Assembly (NCBI RefSeq): GCF_022899355.1
Contig: NZ_JALJCK010000002.1
Coordinates: 652,765-716,764 of the forward strand
DNA from: Shinella yambaruensis
GTDB taxonomy: Bacteria; Pseudomonadota; Alphaproteobacteria; Rhizobiales; Rhizobiaceae
Length of the DNA stretch: 64,000 nt
Direction: 5' to 3'
Part shown: positions 36,128 to 44,848 of the stretch, piece after piece
Position numbering within the stretch: the stretch's first letter is position 1
Layout of the letters: each line of letters starts with the position of its first letter
Program-made: the position numbers and the translations under genes
The notes under the pieces: model-generated
What the model was told of the DNA's origin: nothing
Database searches by the model: none
The model's input: only the letters and a program-made list of their open reading frames with translations

Positions 36128-37111
36128 ATGAAGCGGTTTCTGAAAATCTATCTCGACAAGCCGGAGCTTGCGGGCCTTGCCCTCCTGATCGTCCTCCTTG
36201 CCGTCTTCCAGGTGAAGTCGAACGGCGTGCTTCTCTCCTTCGAGAACGTGCGCGGCGTCATGGGCCTCCTGCCGGAAATGGCGCTCGTCGCCATCGGCGT
36301 GACGATCCTGATGATCTGCGGCGAATTCGACCTGTCGGTCGGCTCCGTCTTCGCGCTGATGCCGATGTCGATGGCGGTGATCCTCAATTCCGGCGTGCCC
36401 TTCACTGCCGCCGTGCTGCTCGGCCTTGCGATCTGCGCGGTGATCGGCTTCATCAACGGCTATGTGACGCTGCAATTCTCGATCCCGAGCTTCATCACCA
36501 CGCTCGGCATGCTGTTCATCGCCCGCTCGCTCACCATCGTCATATCCGGCGGCTTTCCGCCGCTCCTGCCCTCCGACCTGCCGACCTGGCTCTTCACGGA
36601 CTATATCTGGCAGGGCGCGCTCTTCCGCATGTCCTTCGTCTGGTTCGTTGGCATCGCCGTCCTTGCCGCGGCGCTCCTGTCGCTCACCAATTTCGGCAAC
36701 TGGATCCGCGCCACCGGCGGCTTCAACGAGGCGGCGGCCTCGATGGGCATTCCCGTCAAGCGCGTGAAGATCGTCTGCTTCATGCTCTGCTCGGTGCTTG
36801 CCGGCTTTGCGGGTCTGCTCCAGGTGCTGCGCCTCGGCTCGCCGCTGCCCTCGATCGGTGAGGGGCTGGAGCTGCAGGCGGTCGCCGCCGCCGTCATCGG
36901 CGGCACGGCGCTTGCCGGCGGCATCGGCACGGTCTTCGGCGCCATCATCGGCACGCTGCTCATCCGCACCATCGACAACGGCCTCGTGCTGTCGCGCGTC
37001 GATGCCAACTGGTTCAAGTTCGCCATCGGCGTGCTCACCATGTTCGCGGTGATCGCCAATGCCTGGATGGGGAAGATGTCCCGCAAGATCAAGGTGGAGG
37101 CGCACAAGTGA
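36128..37111 (+). CDS. Sugar ABC transporter permease, RbsC/FrcC type
   Basis: 327 residues with eight to ten membrane segments. Family stretches ILMICGEFDLSVGSVFAL and AAVIGGTALAGGIGTVFGA are present. One protein forms the channel as a homodimer. Start ATG is preceded by GGAG. Stop overlaps the ATPase GTG start by GTGA. Confidence 0.9.
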   Translation: MKRFLKIYLDKPELAGLALLIVLLAVFQVKSNGVLLSFENVRGVMGLLPEMALVAIGVTILMICGEFDLSVGSVFALMPMSMAVILNSGVPFTAAVLLGLAICAVIGFINGYVTLQFSIPSFITTLGMLFIARSLTIVISGGFPPLLPSDLPTWLFTDYIWQGALFRMSFVWFVGIAVLAAALLSLTNFGNWIRATGGFNEAAASMGIPVKRVKIVCFMLCSVLAGFAGLLQVLRLGSPLPSIGEGLELQAVAAAVIGGTALAGGIGTVFGAIIGTLLIRTIDNGLVLSRVDANWFKFAIGVLTMFAVIANAWMGKMSRKIKVEAHK

Positions 37112-37839
37112 CGACACCGGTCATCGAATGCCGCAACCTGCAGAAATGGTACAGCGGCGTACACGCGCTGAAGAACGTCAACCTCATCATCCATCCCGGC
37201 GAGACCGTCGGCCTTGTCGGCGATAACGGCGCCGGCAAGTCGACGCTGATCAAGATCCTCTCCGGCGTGCATCACCAGGATTCCGGTGAGGTGATGATCG
37301 AGGGCAGGAAGGTGGACCTGCGCAGCCCGAAGGATGCGATGCGCCACGGGCTGGAGACGATCTACCAGTACAATTCCATGGTCCCGACCATGTCGATCGC
37401 CCGCAATCTCTTCATCGGCCGCGAGCCGTTGAAATGGTCGGTCTTCGGCTTCGGCCTCATGGACCAGAAGCGCATGCGCGCCGAAAGCGTGCAGGCCATC
37501 GCCGATGTCGACCTGCACCTGCGCTCGCCGGATGCCTTGGTCGGCGAACTGTCCGGCGGCCAGCGGCAGGGCGTGGCGATTGCCCGCGCCATGCATTTCA
37601 AGTCGAAGGTGCTGATCCTCGACGAGCCGACCAACCATCTTTCCGTCAAGGAGACGGACAAGGTGATCGGCTTCGTGCGCGGGTTGAAGGCGCAGGGCCT
37701 CACCGGCATCTTCATCTCGCACAACATGCAGCACGTCTTCCAGTCCTGCGACCGCATCGTCGCCATGGCGCGCGGCGAGATCGTCTTTGACAAGCCGACC
37801 GCCGCGACCTCGATCGACGAGGTCCACGCCCTTCTGTGA
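37108..37839 (+). CDS. Sugar ABC transporter ATP-binding protein, single-domain FrcA type
   Basis: 243 residues, half the size of RbsA/XylG because it has one nucleotide-binding domain, as in rhizobial FrcA. Walker A GDNGAGKST, signature LSGGQRQG, Walker B LILDEPTNHLS and the switch His in SHNMQH are present. Starts with GTG overlapping the permease stop. The glycine-poor signature end (QRQG rather than QQQR) is normal for this group. Confidence 0.88.
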   Translation: MTTPVIECRNLQKWYSGVHALKNVNLIIHPGETVGLVGDNGAGKSTLIKILSGVHHQDSGEVMIEGRKVDLRSPKDAMRHGLETIYQYNSMVPTMSIARNLFIGREPLKWSVFGFGLMDQKRMRAESVQAIADVDLHLRSPDALVGELSGGQRQGVAIARAMHFKSKVLILDEPTNHLSVKETDKVIGFVRGLKAQGLTGIFISHNMQHVFQSCDRIVAMARGEIVFDKPTAATSIDEVHALL

Positions 37840-37846
37840 GGAGACC

Positions 37847-38602
37847 ATGACAGAGCTTTCGGGAAAGACCGTCCTCATCACCGGTGCGCTCGGCACGCTC
37901 GGCCGCGCCCAGGCCGCGCGGCTCGCCCGGGCCGGCGCCAGCCTCCTGCTGCTCGACCGGCCGGCGGCCGAGGGCGGCACGACCTTCGCGGCGGATATTG
38001 CCGCGACACATGATGTGAAGGCAGCCTATGTCGGCGAGGACCTGAACGACCTTGCCGCGGCGGAACGGCGGGCGGCATCGCTTTCGCGCGAGCATGGCGG
38101 CATCGACATCCTCATCAACAATGCGGCGCTGATCATCAACAAGCCGTTCGAGGATTTTTCGCTGGAGGAATACGAGGACCAGGTCCGCGTCAATTCCTCC
38201 GCCGCCTTCGCGCTTGCCCGGGCGGTCGCGCCGGCGATGAAGGAAAAGCGCTACGGCAAGATCGTCAATTTCTGCTCGGTCACCCTGAACGGGCGCTGGG
38301 ATGGTTATGTGCCCTATGTCGCCTCGAAGGGCGCGATGCTGGGCCTGACGAAATCGCTGGCGCGCGAGCTCGGGCCGCATGGCGTGCGCGTCAACGCGGT
38401 CTCGCCGGGCGCGGTGGTGTCCGAGGCGGAGGCCCGCGTCTTCGCCGATCGCCTGCAGCAGTACAATGACTGGATCCTCGAGAACCAGTCGCTGAAGGCG
38501 CGCATCCAGCCGGCGGATGTCGCCGATCTCGTGCACTTCCTCGTCTCGCCGGCCTCCGACATGATTTCCGGCCAGAACATCGCGATCGACGGCGGCTGGT
38601 GA
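37847..38602 (+). CDS. Short-chain dehydrogenase/reductase
   Basis: 251 residues. TGALGTLGRA loop near residue 11, INNAA near 89, Ser in FCSVT, catalytic YVASK near 154. Transcribed with the sugar importer (7 bases after the ATPase) and overlapping the epimerase gene, so likely oxidises the imported sugar at C1 to a lactone. The lactonase and dehydratases for the next steps are encoded nearby. Confidence 0.85.
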   Translation: MTELSGKTVLITGALGTLGRAQAARLARAGASLLLLDRPAAEGGTTFAADIAATHDVKAAYVGEDLNDLAAAERRAASLSREHGGIDILINNAALIINKPFEDFSLEEYEDQVRVNSSAAFALARAVAPAMKEKRYGKIVNFCSVTLNGRWDGYVPYVASKGAMLGLTKSLARELGPHGVRVNAVSPGAVVSEAEARVFADRLQQYNDWILENQSLKARIQPADVADLVHFLVSPASDMISGQNIAIDGGW

Positions 38603-39495
38603 TGGCGGTTGAACTCGATAACGGGGCGGCGCGCATCCGCGTGCGGCCCGATCTCGGCGCCGGCCTGACATGCTTCGATGTCCGGCATGGCGGCGCCTGG
38701 CAGCCGGTCTTCCGCACGGTGGATCCCGCCACGGCCCATCCCTTCGCGCTGTCCAACATCCTTCTCGTGCCGTTTTCCAGCCGGGTCTCCGGCGGCGGCT
38801 TTACCTTCGGCGGTGCCTTTCACGCCCTGCCGCGCAACATGGAGACGGAGCCCTATCCGATCCACGGCAACGGTTTTTCCGCCGCATGGACGGAGGTCTC
38901 CCGGAGCGACGATTCCATCACCCTGACCTTATTATCGGACGGGCCGGGGCCGTTCCGCTACGAGGCGACGATGTCCTATCGCCTTGAAGGCACCGGCCTC
39001 GTGATGGAACTGAGCCTTGTCAACCGCGCTGAAACGCGGCTGCCCTACGGCGCCGGCTTCCATCCCTGGTTCGTGCGCGATGCGGATACGACGCTCGCCG
39101 CGCCGTCGAAGGGCGTCTGGCTGGAGCGCGACGACCATCTTCCGAAGGCCTACGCGCCCGTCGCAGCGCATCCGGATATGGATTTCAACGTTCCGCGGCC
39201 CCTGCCGCCGCGTTGGATCAACAACTGGTTCGACGGCTGGGACGGCAAGGCGTGTATCGACTGGCCGACGCGCGGGCTGCGGGCCGAGATCGAGGCAAAC
39301 GAGGCGCTGGGCCAATATGTGGTCTTCTCGCCCGCCGCGGATGCAGGCTTCTTCTGCTTCGAGCCGGTGAGCCATCCCGTCGATGCCTTCAACCTGCCCG
39401 ACCGGCCGGACGCTTACGGCCTGAAGGCGCTTTCTCCCGGCGAGACGCTGGACATCTGGACCCGCATCGCCGTTTCGCCGCACAAAGCGGCCTGA
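38602..39495 (+). CDS. Aldose 1-epimerase family protein
   Basis: 297 residues. Galactose-mutarotase fold with IHGNGFSAAW (first His, near residue 90) and GAGFHPWF (second His, near 150), and a C-terminal Glu in EPVSHP. It interconverts alpha and beta anomers of an aldose, feeding a C1 dehydrogenase. Start ATG at 38602 overlaps the SDR stop; a GTG one codon earlier is possible. Last gene of the importer transcript. Confidence 0.87.
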   Translation: MAVELDNGAARIRVRPDLGAGLTCFDVRHGGAWQPVFRTVDPATAHPFALSNILLVPFSSRVSGGGFTFGGAFHALPRNMETEPYPIHGNGFSAAWTEVSRSDDSITLTLLSDGPGPFRYEATMSYRLEGTGLVMELSLVNRAETRLPYGAGFHPWFVRDADTTLAAPSKGVWLERDDHLPKAYAPVAAHPDMDFNVPRPLPPRWINNWFDGWDGKACIDWPTRGLRAEIEANEALGQYVVFSPAADAGFFCFEPVSHPVDAFNLPDRPDAYGLKALSPGETLDIWTRIAVSPHKAA

Positions 39496-39594
39496 CCCCG
39501 CAATATATCCCGACCTGCACCCTGGCAGCCCATATGGTTGCCGGGGCTGATCGCATGGCTGCGGTGGGGAGCATGCATCCTGACGAGTCTTGGA

Positions 39595-39612
39595 GGCTTG
39601 AAGTATCAAGCC
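39595..39612. promoter_or_regulatory. Inverted repeat upstream of the CoA-transferase gene
   Basis: GGCTTGA-AGTA-TCAAGCC, perfect 7-base arms, followed by a low-GC stretch (CATATATGAAAGAGTAATTC) that looks like a promoter. No T-run follows, so operator is favoured over terminator. Confidence 0.5.
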
Positions 39613-39681
39613 ATATATGAAAGAGTAATTCAAATAAGAATTCCAGTGACGCAACCTTCGGGAGCTCAGGAGGACATGCGC

Positions 39682-40836
39682 ATGCAGGATGAGACGGGAC
39701 TTCTGGCCGGCCTGACCGTGGTCGATATGAGCCAGTTCCTCTCCGGCCCCTATTGTTCGTTGCGGCTTGCCGATCTCGGCGCCCGCGTCATCAAGATCGA
39801 GCGGCCGGATGGCGGCGATCTCTCCCGTCGGCTCTATCTCAGCGACACCGAGATCGGTGGCGATTCGACGCTCTTCCACGCCATCAACCGCGGCAAGGAA
39901 AGTCTCGGCATCGACCTGAAGGACCCCGGCGACCTCGCCTTCCTGCGCAGGCTTCTCGGCAAGGCCGACGTGCTCATCCAGAATTTCCGCCCGGGCGTCA
40001 TCGAACGCCTCGGGCTCGATCATGCGGCCGTCAGGGCGATCAACCCGGCGATCGTCTATGCCTCGATCAGCGGCTATGGCGAGGATGGCCCCTGGGTCAT
40101 GCGCCCGGGGCAGGATCTCCTGGCGCAGGCACGCTCCGGCCTGATGTGGCTGAACGGCGACGCGGCGCAGGGGCCGGTGCCCTTCGGCCTTGCGGTCGCC
40201 GACATGCTCGCCGGTGCCAATGCCTGCCAGGGCATCCTCGCCGCCCTCGTGCGCCGCGGCATGTCCGGCAAGGGCGCCCATATCCAGACGAGCCTGCTCG
40301 AAAGTCTTGTCGATTTCCAGTTCGAGGTGCTGACCACCCATCTCAACGACGGCGGCCGCAAGCCGAAGCGCTCGGATTTCCGCAGCGCGCATGCCTATCT
40401 CTCCGCGCCCTACGGCGTCTATCCGGCGAAGGACGGTTATCTCGCGATCGCCATGACGCCGCTCGGCCGCCTGCAGGACCTGCTGCAGATCGAGGCGCTG
40501 GCGCCCTATCGCGACGACAGCAGGGCCTGGTTCACCGCGCGCGATGCGATCAAGCGGATCATCGCCGGCCGCATCGCGACCGGGACCGTCGAGCATTGGC
40601 TCTCCATCCTGGAGCCGGCGGACATCTGGTGCTCGAAGGTGCTGGAATGGCCGGAGCTTCTGGCCAGCGACGGTTTCCGCATCCTCGACATGCTGCAGAC
40701 GGTGACGCGCGAGGATGCGGTTTCGATCGGCACGACCCGCTGCCCCGTGCGCGTGGACGGCCGGCGTCCTCTCGGCCGTCGCGCCGCGCCGCGCGTCGGC
40801 GAGCATTCGGCGGCGATCCGCGCGGAGTTTTCGTGA
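39682..40836 (+). CDS. CaiB/BaiF (class III) CoA-transferase
   Basis: 384 residues. N-terminal VVDMSQFLSGPYCSLRLADLGARVIKIERP is the family's CoA-binding start, and the catalytic Asp lies in GLAVADMLAGANA near residue 173. Family members move CoA between carboxylic acids. AGGAGG lies 8 bases before the ATG at 39682; the ATG two codons earlier is only 2 bases from it. The stop overlaps the next gene by TGATG. Acid substrate unknown. Confidence 0.88.
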   Translation: MQDETGLLAGLTVVDMSQFLSGPYCSLRLADLGARVIKIERPDGGDLSRRLYLSDTEIGGDSTLFHAINRGKESLGIDLKDPGDLAFLRRLLGKADVLIQNFRPGVIERLGLDHAAVRAINPAIVYASISGYGEDGPWVMRPGQDLLAQARSGLMWLNGDAAQGPVPFGLAVADMLAGANACQGILAALVRRGMSGKGAHIQTSLLESLVDFQFEVLTTHLNDGGRKPKRSDFRSAHAYLSAPYGVYPAKDGYLAIAMTPLGRLQDLLQIEALAPYRDDSRAWFTARDAIKRIIAGRIATGTVEHWLSILEPADIWCSKVLEWPELLASDGFRILDMLQTVTREDAVSIGTTRCPVRVDGRRPLGRRAAPRVGEHSAAIRAEFS

Positions 40837-41981
40837 TGGACGCGATCACGCTGAGGGGCATGACCTGGAGCCATCCGCGCGGCTACGACCCGATGGTGGC
40901 CTGCGCGCAGGACTGGCGCGCCAGGACCGGCGTCTCCATCGAATGGGACAAGCGCTCGCTGCAGGATTTCGAGAGCTTTCCGGTCGAGGACCTCGCCCGC
41001 CGCTACGACCTCATCGTCATCGACCATCCGCATGTCGGGCAGATCACGGCGGAAGGCTGCCTCACGCCGCTGGACCTGCCCGGCCGCGAGGCGGCCTTCG
41101 CGGCGCTTGCGGGCGGCAGCGTCGGCCTCTCGTTCCCGAGCTACAACTGGCAGGGCCGCCAATGGGCCTTCCCGATCGACGCGGCCACCCAGGTGCTCGC
41201 CTTCCGGCCGGATCGGCTGGGCAGGGCACCGCGCACATGGGCGGAGGTGCTGGATCTGGCAAAGGCCGGCGAAATGCTGCTGCCGCTACGCCCGCCGCAT
41301 TCCCTGATGTGTCTCTTCACGCTCTGCGGCAATCTCGGCCGGCCCTGCGCGATGGAACGGGACCGGCCCTTCGTCGATGCCGAAACCGGCGTGCAGGCGA
41401 TCGAGATGATCCGGGAGCTTGCCGCGCTCGCCGACCCTGCCTGCACCGGCATGGACCCCATCGCCGTGCTGGACCGGATGGGCGAGGCGGGATCGCGCTA
41501 CAGTCTCTCGCCGCTGATCTACGGTTATGTCAGCTACTCCCTCGCCGGCTTCCGGGCAAACCGCATCGCCTTTGCCGACATGCCGGTTGCCGGCGATGCG
41601 GGGTCGATCGGTTCTGCGCTTGGCGGCACGGGCATCGCCGTTTCCGCCTTCTCGTCACAGCGCGAGGCGGCCGTGGATTTCGCCTATTGGGTTGCGGCCG
41701 GGCCGCAGCAGGCGGGCCGCTACTGGCAGGCCGGCGGCCAGCCCGGCCATGCGGAGGGCTGGGAGGACGAGGCGGCCAATGCCGCGACGCTCGGCTTCTA
41801 TCGCAACACGCGCCGGACGCTGGAGGGCGCCTGGCTGCGCCCCCGGCACGCCGGCTACATGCCCTTCCAGGAGGCCGCCTCGCAGCGCATCAACAAGGCC
41901 GTGACGGGCCGCGTGCCGGCGGCAAAGGCCATTGCGGACCTCAATGCGCTCTTCCTGAAGAGTTTTGCGGGGGACGGATGA
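40836..41981 (+). CDS. Periplasmic-binding-protein-like protein without signal peptide
   Basis: 381 residues, related to type II extracellular solute-binding proteins (segments DLIVIDHPHVGQI, ADPACTGMDPI, and a C-terminal QRINKAV helix region). The N-terminus MDAITLRGMTWSHPRGYDP is polar and has no signal peptide or lipobox, and no in-frame start gives one. It therefore probably stays in the cytosol. Translationally coupled to the CoA-transferase (TGATG). It may bind a carboxylate for that enzyme, or be a receptor whose export is unusual. No ABC permease follows. Confidence 0.72.
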   Translation: MDAITLRGMTWSHPRGYDPMVACAQDWRARTGVSIEWDKRSLQDFESFPVEDLARRYDLIVIDHPHVGQITAEGCLTPLDLPGREAAFAALAGGSVGLSFPSYNWQGRQWAFPIDAATQVLAFRPDRLGRAPRTWAEVLDLAKAGEMLLPLRPPHSLMCLFTLCGNLGRPCAMERDRPFVDAETGVQAIEMIRELAALADPACTGMDPIAVLDRMGEAGSRYSLSPLIYGYVSYSLAGFRANRIAFADMPVAGDAGSIGSALGGTGIAVSAFSSQREAAVDFAYWVAAGPQQAGRYWQAGGQPGHAEGWEDEAANAATLGFYRNTRRTLEGAWLRPRHAGYMPFQEAASQRINKAVTGRVPAAKAIADLNALFLKSFAGDG

Positions 41982-42006
41982 GCCGTGCCTTCGCCGCGCC
42001 GGCGAA

Positions 42007-42819
42007 TCATGCCTTCAGATGCGAAGCCTGTTGCTCCTCGGCGTTGAAGCCGGCGCCTGCCATTTCCGACAGCCTGCGCGTTGTCTCGCCGAGCAGCTGG
42101 ATGGTCGTCGAGATATCCGGTGCGACCGGCGCGTTGATCAGGGTAATGTAGGGGATCGTCAGGGCGGCGATCGCCCTGCCGTCCGCGCCGAGCACGGGCG
42201 CCGAAAGGTTGATGACGCCCGCCGTCTGGGCGCTCGGCATCATTTCGTAGCCGCGCGAGCGGATGAGATCGAGCCGCGCCAGGAATTCCGGCGTGACGCG
42301 CATGTCCGTGCCGCCGTCACCGACATGCTCGGCGATCATGCGCAGGCGCTCTTCCGGCGAGCGGAAGGCGAGCAGCGCGTGGCCGGAGCCCGTGTCGAAC
42401 AGGCCGATGCGCGAGCCGACGCGGATCGAGATGCCCCAGTAGCCGGGCGCTTCCTGCTGGGCGATGACGACGGGGTTGCCGCGGTCGAAGACGACGAGCT
42501 GGTTGGCCTGGCGCGAGGCTTCGGCCAGTTCACGCATCAGCGGCACGGCGAAGGAGACGAGCCGGCGCACCGGCGCGTGCAGTTGCGCGAGGCCGAAGAG
42601 TTTCAGGGTCAGCGAGAAGCGGTCGCCGTCGATGCGGGTGACGTAGCCGCGTTTCACCAGCCGGTCGAGCATGCGGTAGAATTCGTTTGGGCTGCGATCG
42701 AGCCGCTTGGCGATCTCCGCCTGGGTGAGGCCGCCGTCGACGCTGGCGAGGAGCTCCAGGATGTCGAGGCCCTTGTCGAGCGCCGGCGCCCTGTAGCGAT
42801 CGTTTTCCTCGTCCGACAC
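42007..42819 (-). CDS. IclR-family transcriptional regulator
   Basis: 270 residues. Helix-turn-helix in residues about 15-75 (LTQAEIAKRLDRSPNEFYRMLDRLVKRGYV) and the IclR effector domain after. Starts with GTG preceded by GGAGGAATTCGG. Divergent from the Ugp/Mal-type importer, with ATTCATATAC beside its own start and the inverted GTATATGAAT near the importer gene, so it probably controls both and itself. Effector probably a sugar or sugar acid. Confidence 0.88.
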   Translation of the reverse strand: MSDEENDRYRAPALDKGLDILELLASVDGGLTQAEIAKRLDRSPNEFYRMLDRLVKRGYVTRIDGDRFSLTLKLFGLAQLHAPVRRLVSFAVPLMRELAEASRQANQLVVFDRGNPVVIAQQEAPGYWGISIRVGSRIGLFDTGSGHALLAFRSPEERLRMIAEHVGDGGTDMRVTPEFLARLDLIRSRGYEMMPSAQTAGVINLSAPVLGADGRAIAALTIPYITLINAPVAPDISTTIQLLGETTRRLSEMAGAGFNAEEQQASHLKA

Positions 42820-42844
42820 CCGAATTCCTCCAGTGAATGAGTAG

Positions 42845-42929
42845 ATTCATATACGCAGAAACAAGGCGTGACAATCCCGGATACCGATTTGCGCTTGACG
42901 ATATGTGAATAGTAAGTTTGTATATGAAT
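42845..42929. promoter_or_regulatory. Divergent promoter region with paired IclR candidate sites
   Basis: ATTCATATAC (42845-42854) and its exact reverse complement GTATATGAAT (42920-42929) lie at the two ends of the gap. TTGACG at 42895-42900 with TTGTAT 17 bases later is a likely promoter for the importer genes; the right-hand site overlaps that -10 box. Confidence 0.6.
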
Positions 42930-42976
42930 GAAGCTCTTGTTGGTAAGGGCTGGCGAGAAGCCAATGGGAGGAGAAG

Positions 42977-44293
42977 ATGACGAGATTTCTAGCCGGCGTT
43001 GCCGCCGGTGCCGTGATCTGCGCGTGGGCGGGCGCTGCGCTCGCCGCCGATCTGCCGGGAAAATTCGAGGGCGTCACCGTCGATGCGAAGCTCATCGGCG
43101 GCCAGCAGTATGAGGCGCTCTATGCGCGCATTGCCGAATGGGAGAAGGCGACCGGCGCGAAGGTGAACGTTCTTTCCAAGAAGAACCATTTCGAGCTGGA
43201 CAAGGAGATCAAGTCGGATATCGCGACCGGCAACATCACCTGGTGCGTCGGCTCGAACCATTCGTCCTTTGCCCCGCAATATCCCGACATCTACACCGAT
43301 CTTTCGGCGCTCCTGCCGAAGGAGGAGATCGATGCCTTCGTGCCGGCGAACATCGCGTCCTCGACGCTCGACGGCAAGCTGGTGATGCTGCCGCGCGCGC
43401 AGTTCGACGTTTCCGCGCTCTACTACCAGAAGAGCCTTTATGAGGGCGACGCGAAGAAGGCGGCGTTCAAGGAGAAATACGGCTACGATCTCGCCCCGCC
43501 GGACACCTGGCAGCAGGTCGCCGACCAGGCGGTCTTCTTCGCGAACCCGCCGGATTTCTACGGTACGCAATATGCCGGCAAGGAGGAGGCGATCAACGGC
43601 CGCTTCTATGAAATGCTGGTCGCCGAGGGCGGCGACTATCTCGACGCCGACGGCAAACCGGCTTTCAACTCGGACGCGGGCGTTCGCGCCCTCGACTGGT
43701 TCGTCAACCTCTACAAGGCGAAGGCCGTGCCGGTCGGCACGACCAACTATCTGTGGGACGACCTCGGCCAGGGTTTCGCTTCCGGCACGATCGCCGTCAA
43801 CCTCGACTGGCCCGGCTGGGCGAGCTTCTTCAATGATCCGAAGTCTTCGAAGGTCGCCGGCAATGTCGGCGTGAAGGTGCAGCCGGCCGGCTCCTCCGGC
43901 AAGCGCACCGGCTGGTCCGGCCATCACGGTTTTTCCGTGACGGAAAGCTGCGCCAGCAAGGACGCCGCCGCCTCGCTCGTCTGGTTCCTCACCAACGAGG
44001 ACAGCCAGAAGCTGGAATCCTCCGCCGGCCCGCTGCCGACGCGCACGGCCGTCTGGGACTACAATATCCAGCAGGCGGAAAGCGACGCGTACCGCAAGGA
44101 AGTCCTGACCGCCTTCCAGGAGGCGGCGAAGCACGCCTTCGCCGTGCCGCAGACGCCGGCCTGGATCGAGATCTCCAACGCCGTCTATCCGGAGCTGCAG
44201 GCCGCCATCCTCGGCGACAAGACCTCCAAGGAGGCGCTGGACGCGGCGGCCGAGAAGGCGACGCAGATCCTTGAGGATGCGGGCGCGCTCTGA
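42977..44293 (+). CDS. Carbohydrate ABC transporter substrate-binding protein, UgpB/MalE type
   Basis: 438 residues. Signal peptide residues 1-23 (MTRFLAGVAAG to ALAAD). Then a typical type II sugar-binding protein with the aromatic-rich ligand region (WDDLGQGFASGTIAVNLDW and TGWSGHHGFSV). GGGAGGAG precedes the ATG. It supplies the two permeases and ATPase encoded at 44849-47728, after a 555-base gap of repeats. Neighbouring deoxy-sugar genes suggest L-fucose or a relative as ligand. Confidence 0.88.
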   Translation: MTRFLAGVAAGAVICAWAGAALAADLPGKFEGVTVDAKLIGGQQYEALYARIAEWEKATGAKVNVLSKKNHFELDKEIKSDIATGNITWCVGSNHSSFAPQYPDIYTDLSALLPKEEIDAFVPANIASSTLDGKLVMLPRAQFDVSALYYQKSLYEGDAKKAAFKEKYGYDLAPPDTWQQVADQAVFFANPPDFYGTQYAGKEEAINGRFYEMLVAEGGDYLDADGKPAFNSDAGVRALDWFVNLYKAKAVPVGTTNYLWDDLGQGFASGTIAVNLDWPGWASFFNDPKSSKVAGNVGVKVQPAGSSGKRTGWSGHHGFSVTESCASKDAAASLVWFLTNEDSQKLESSAGPLPTRTAVWDYNIQQAESDAYRKEVLTAFQEAAKHAFAVPQTPAWIEISNAVYPELQAAILGDKTSKEALDAAAEKATQILEDAGAL

Positions 44294-44303
44294 GGCAAGC
44301 TTG

Positions 44304-44441
44304 CCCCTCACCCTGACCCTCTCCCCGCAAGCGGGGAGAGGGGACGTGCCCCACGAACGGGCATTGGTTTAGGAAACCGGCGCGGCATATCTCCTTCGCC
44401 CCGCTTGCGGGGAGAAGGTGGCCGGCAGGCCGGATGAGGGG
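44304..44441. repeat. Palindromic intergenic mosaic element, copy C
   Basis: 138 bases from CCCCTCACCC to GGATGAGGGG, with two hairpins built on CTCCCCGCAAGCGGGGAG and CCCCGCTTGCGGGG. Close to the reverse complement of copy B. Sits inside the importer operon after the receptor gene, the usual place for elements that cause higher receptor than permease expression. Confidence 0.75.
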
Positions 44442-44467
44442 CAGCGCCTATTGGCACCCTCGCCTCC

Positions 44468-44542
44468 GTCATGATCGGGCCTGACCCGACCACCCACCGC
44501 TTTGCGGACGCATGGACTCTCGGGTCAAGCCCGAGGATGACG
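44468..44542. repeat. Second type of intergenic repeat, first copy
   Basis: GTCATGATCGGGCCTGACCCGA ... CTCGGGTCAAGCCCGAGGATGACG form a long imperfect inverted repeat. A related copy follows at 44687-44727. Together with copy C they fill most of the 555-base gap (44294-44848), in which no gene is seen. Confidence 0.65.
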
Positions 44543-44686
44543 TGGGTGGTGGGGCGTGCACTGTCCTGGACGAGCGGACCGGCCACCGCTCACCGCGACC
44601 GTTTTCTGATCGGCCGGCAGGCCGGACGAGGGACTGAGGTGTCTCCGCAAGGAGTACGATACCGGCAGGGCCGCACCCTCTCCTCC

Positions 44687-44727
44687 GTCATCCTCGGGCT
44701 TGACCCGAGGATCCATGCGTCCGCGAT
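44687..44727. repeat. Second type of intergenic repeat, second copy
   Basis: GTCATCCTCGGGCTTGACCC, GAGGATCCATGCGTCCGCG. Shares CGGGCTTGACCCGAG and the ATGCGTCCGC edge with the copy at 44468-44542 in inverted order. Confidence 0.6.
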
Positions 44728-44848
44728 GAGTGGGGGGTGGGGCACCGCCCGAAACAAGCGAACCGGCGGCCGTCCGTAGCGGCCGCTTCTCGAAATACGG
44801 CCGGCGCCCTGAAAGGGCGGCCGACCGGAGCATATCCAAGAGGCATTC

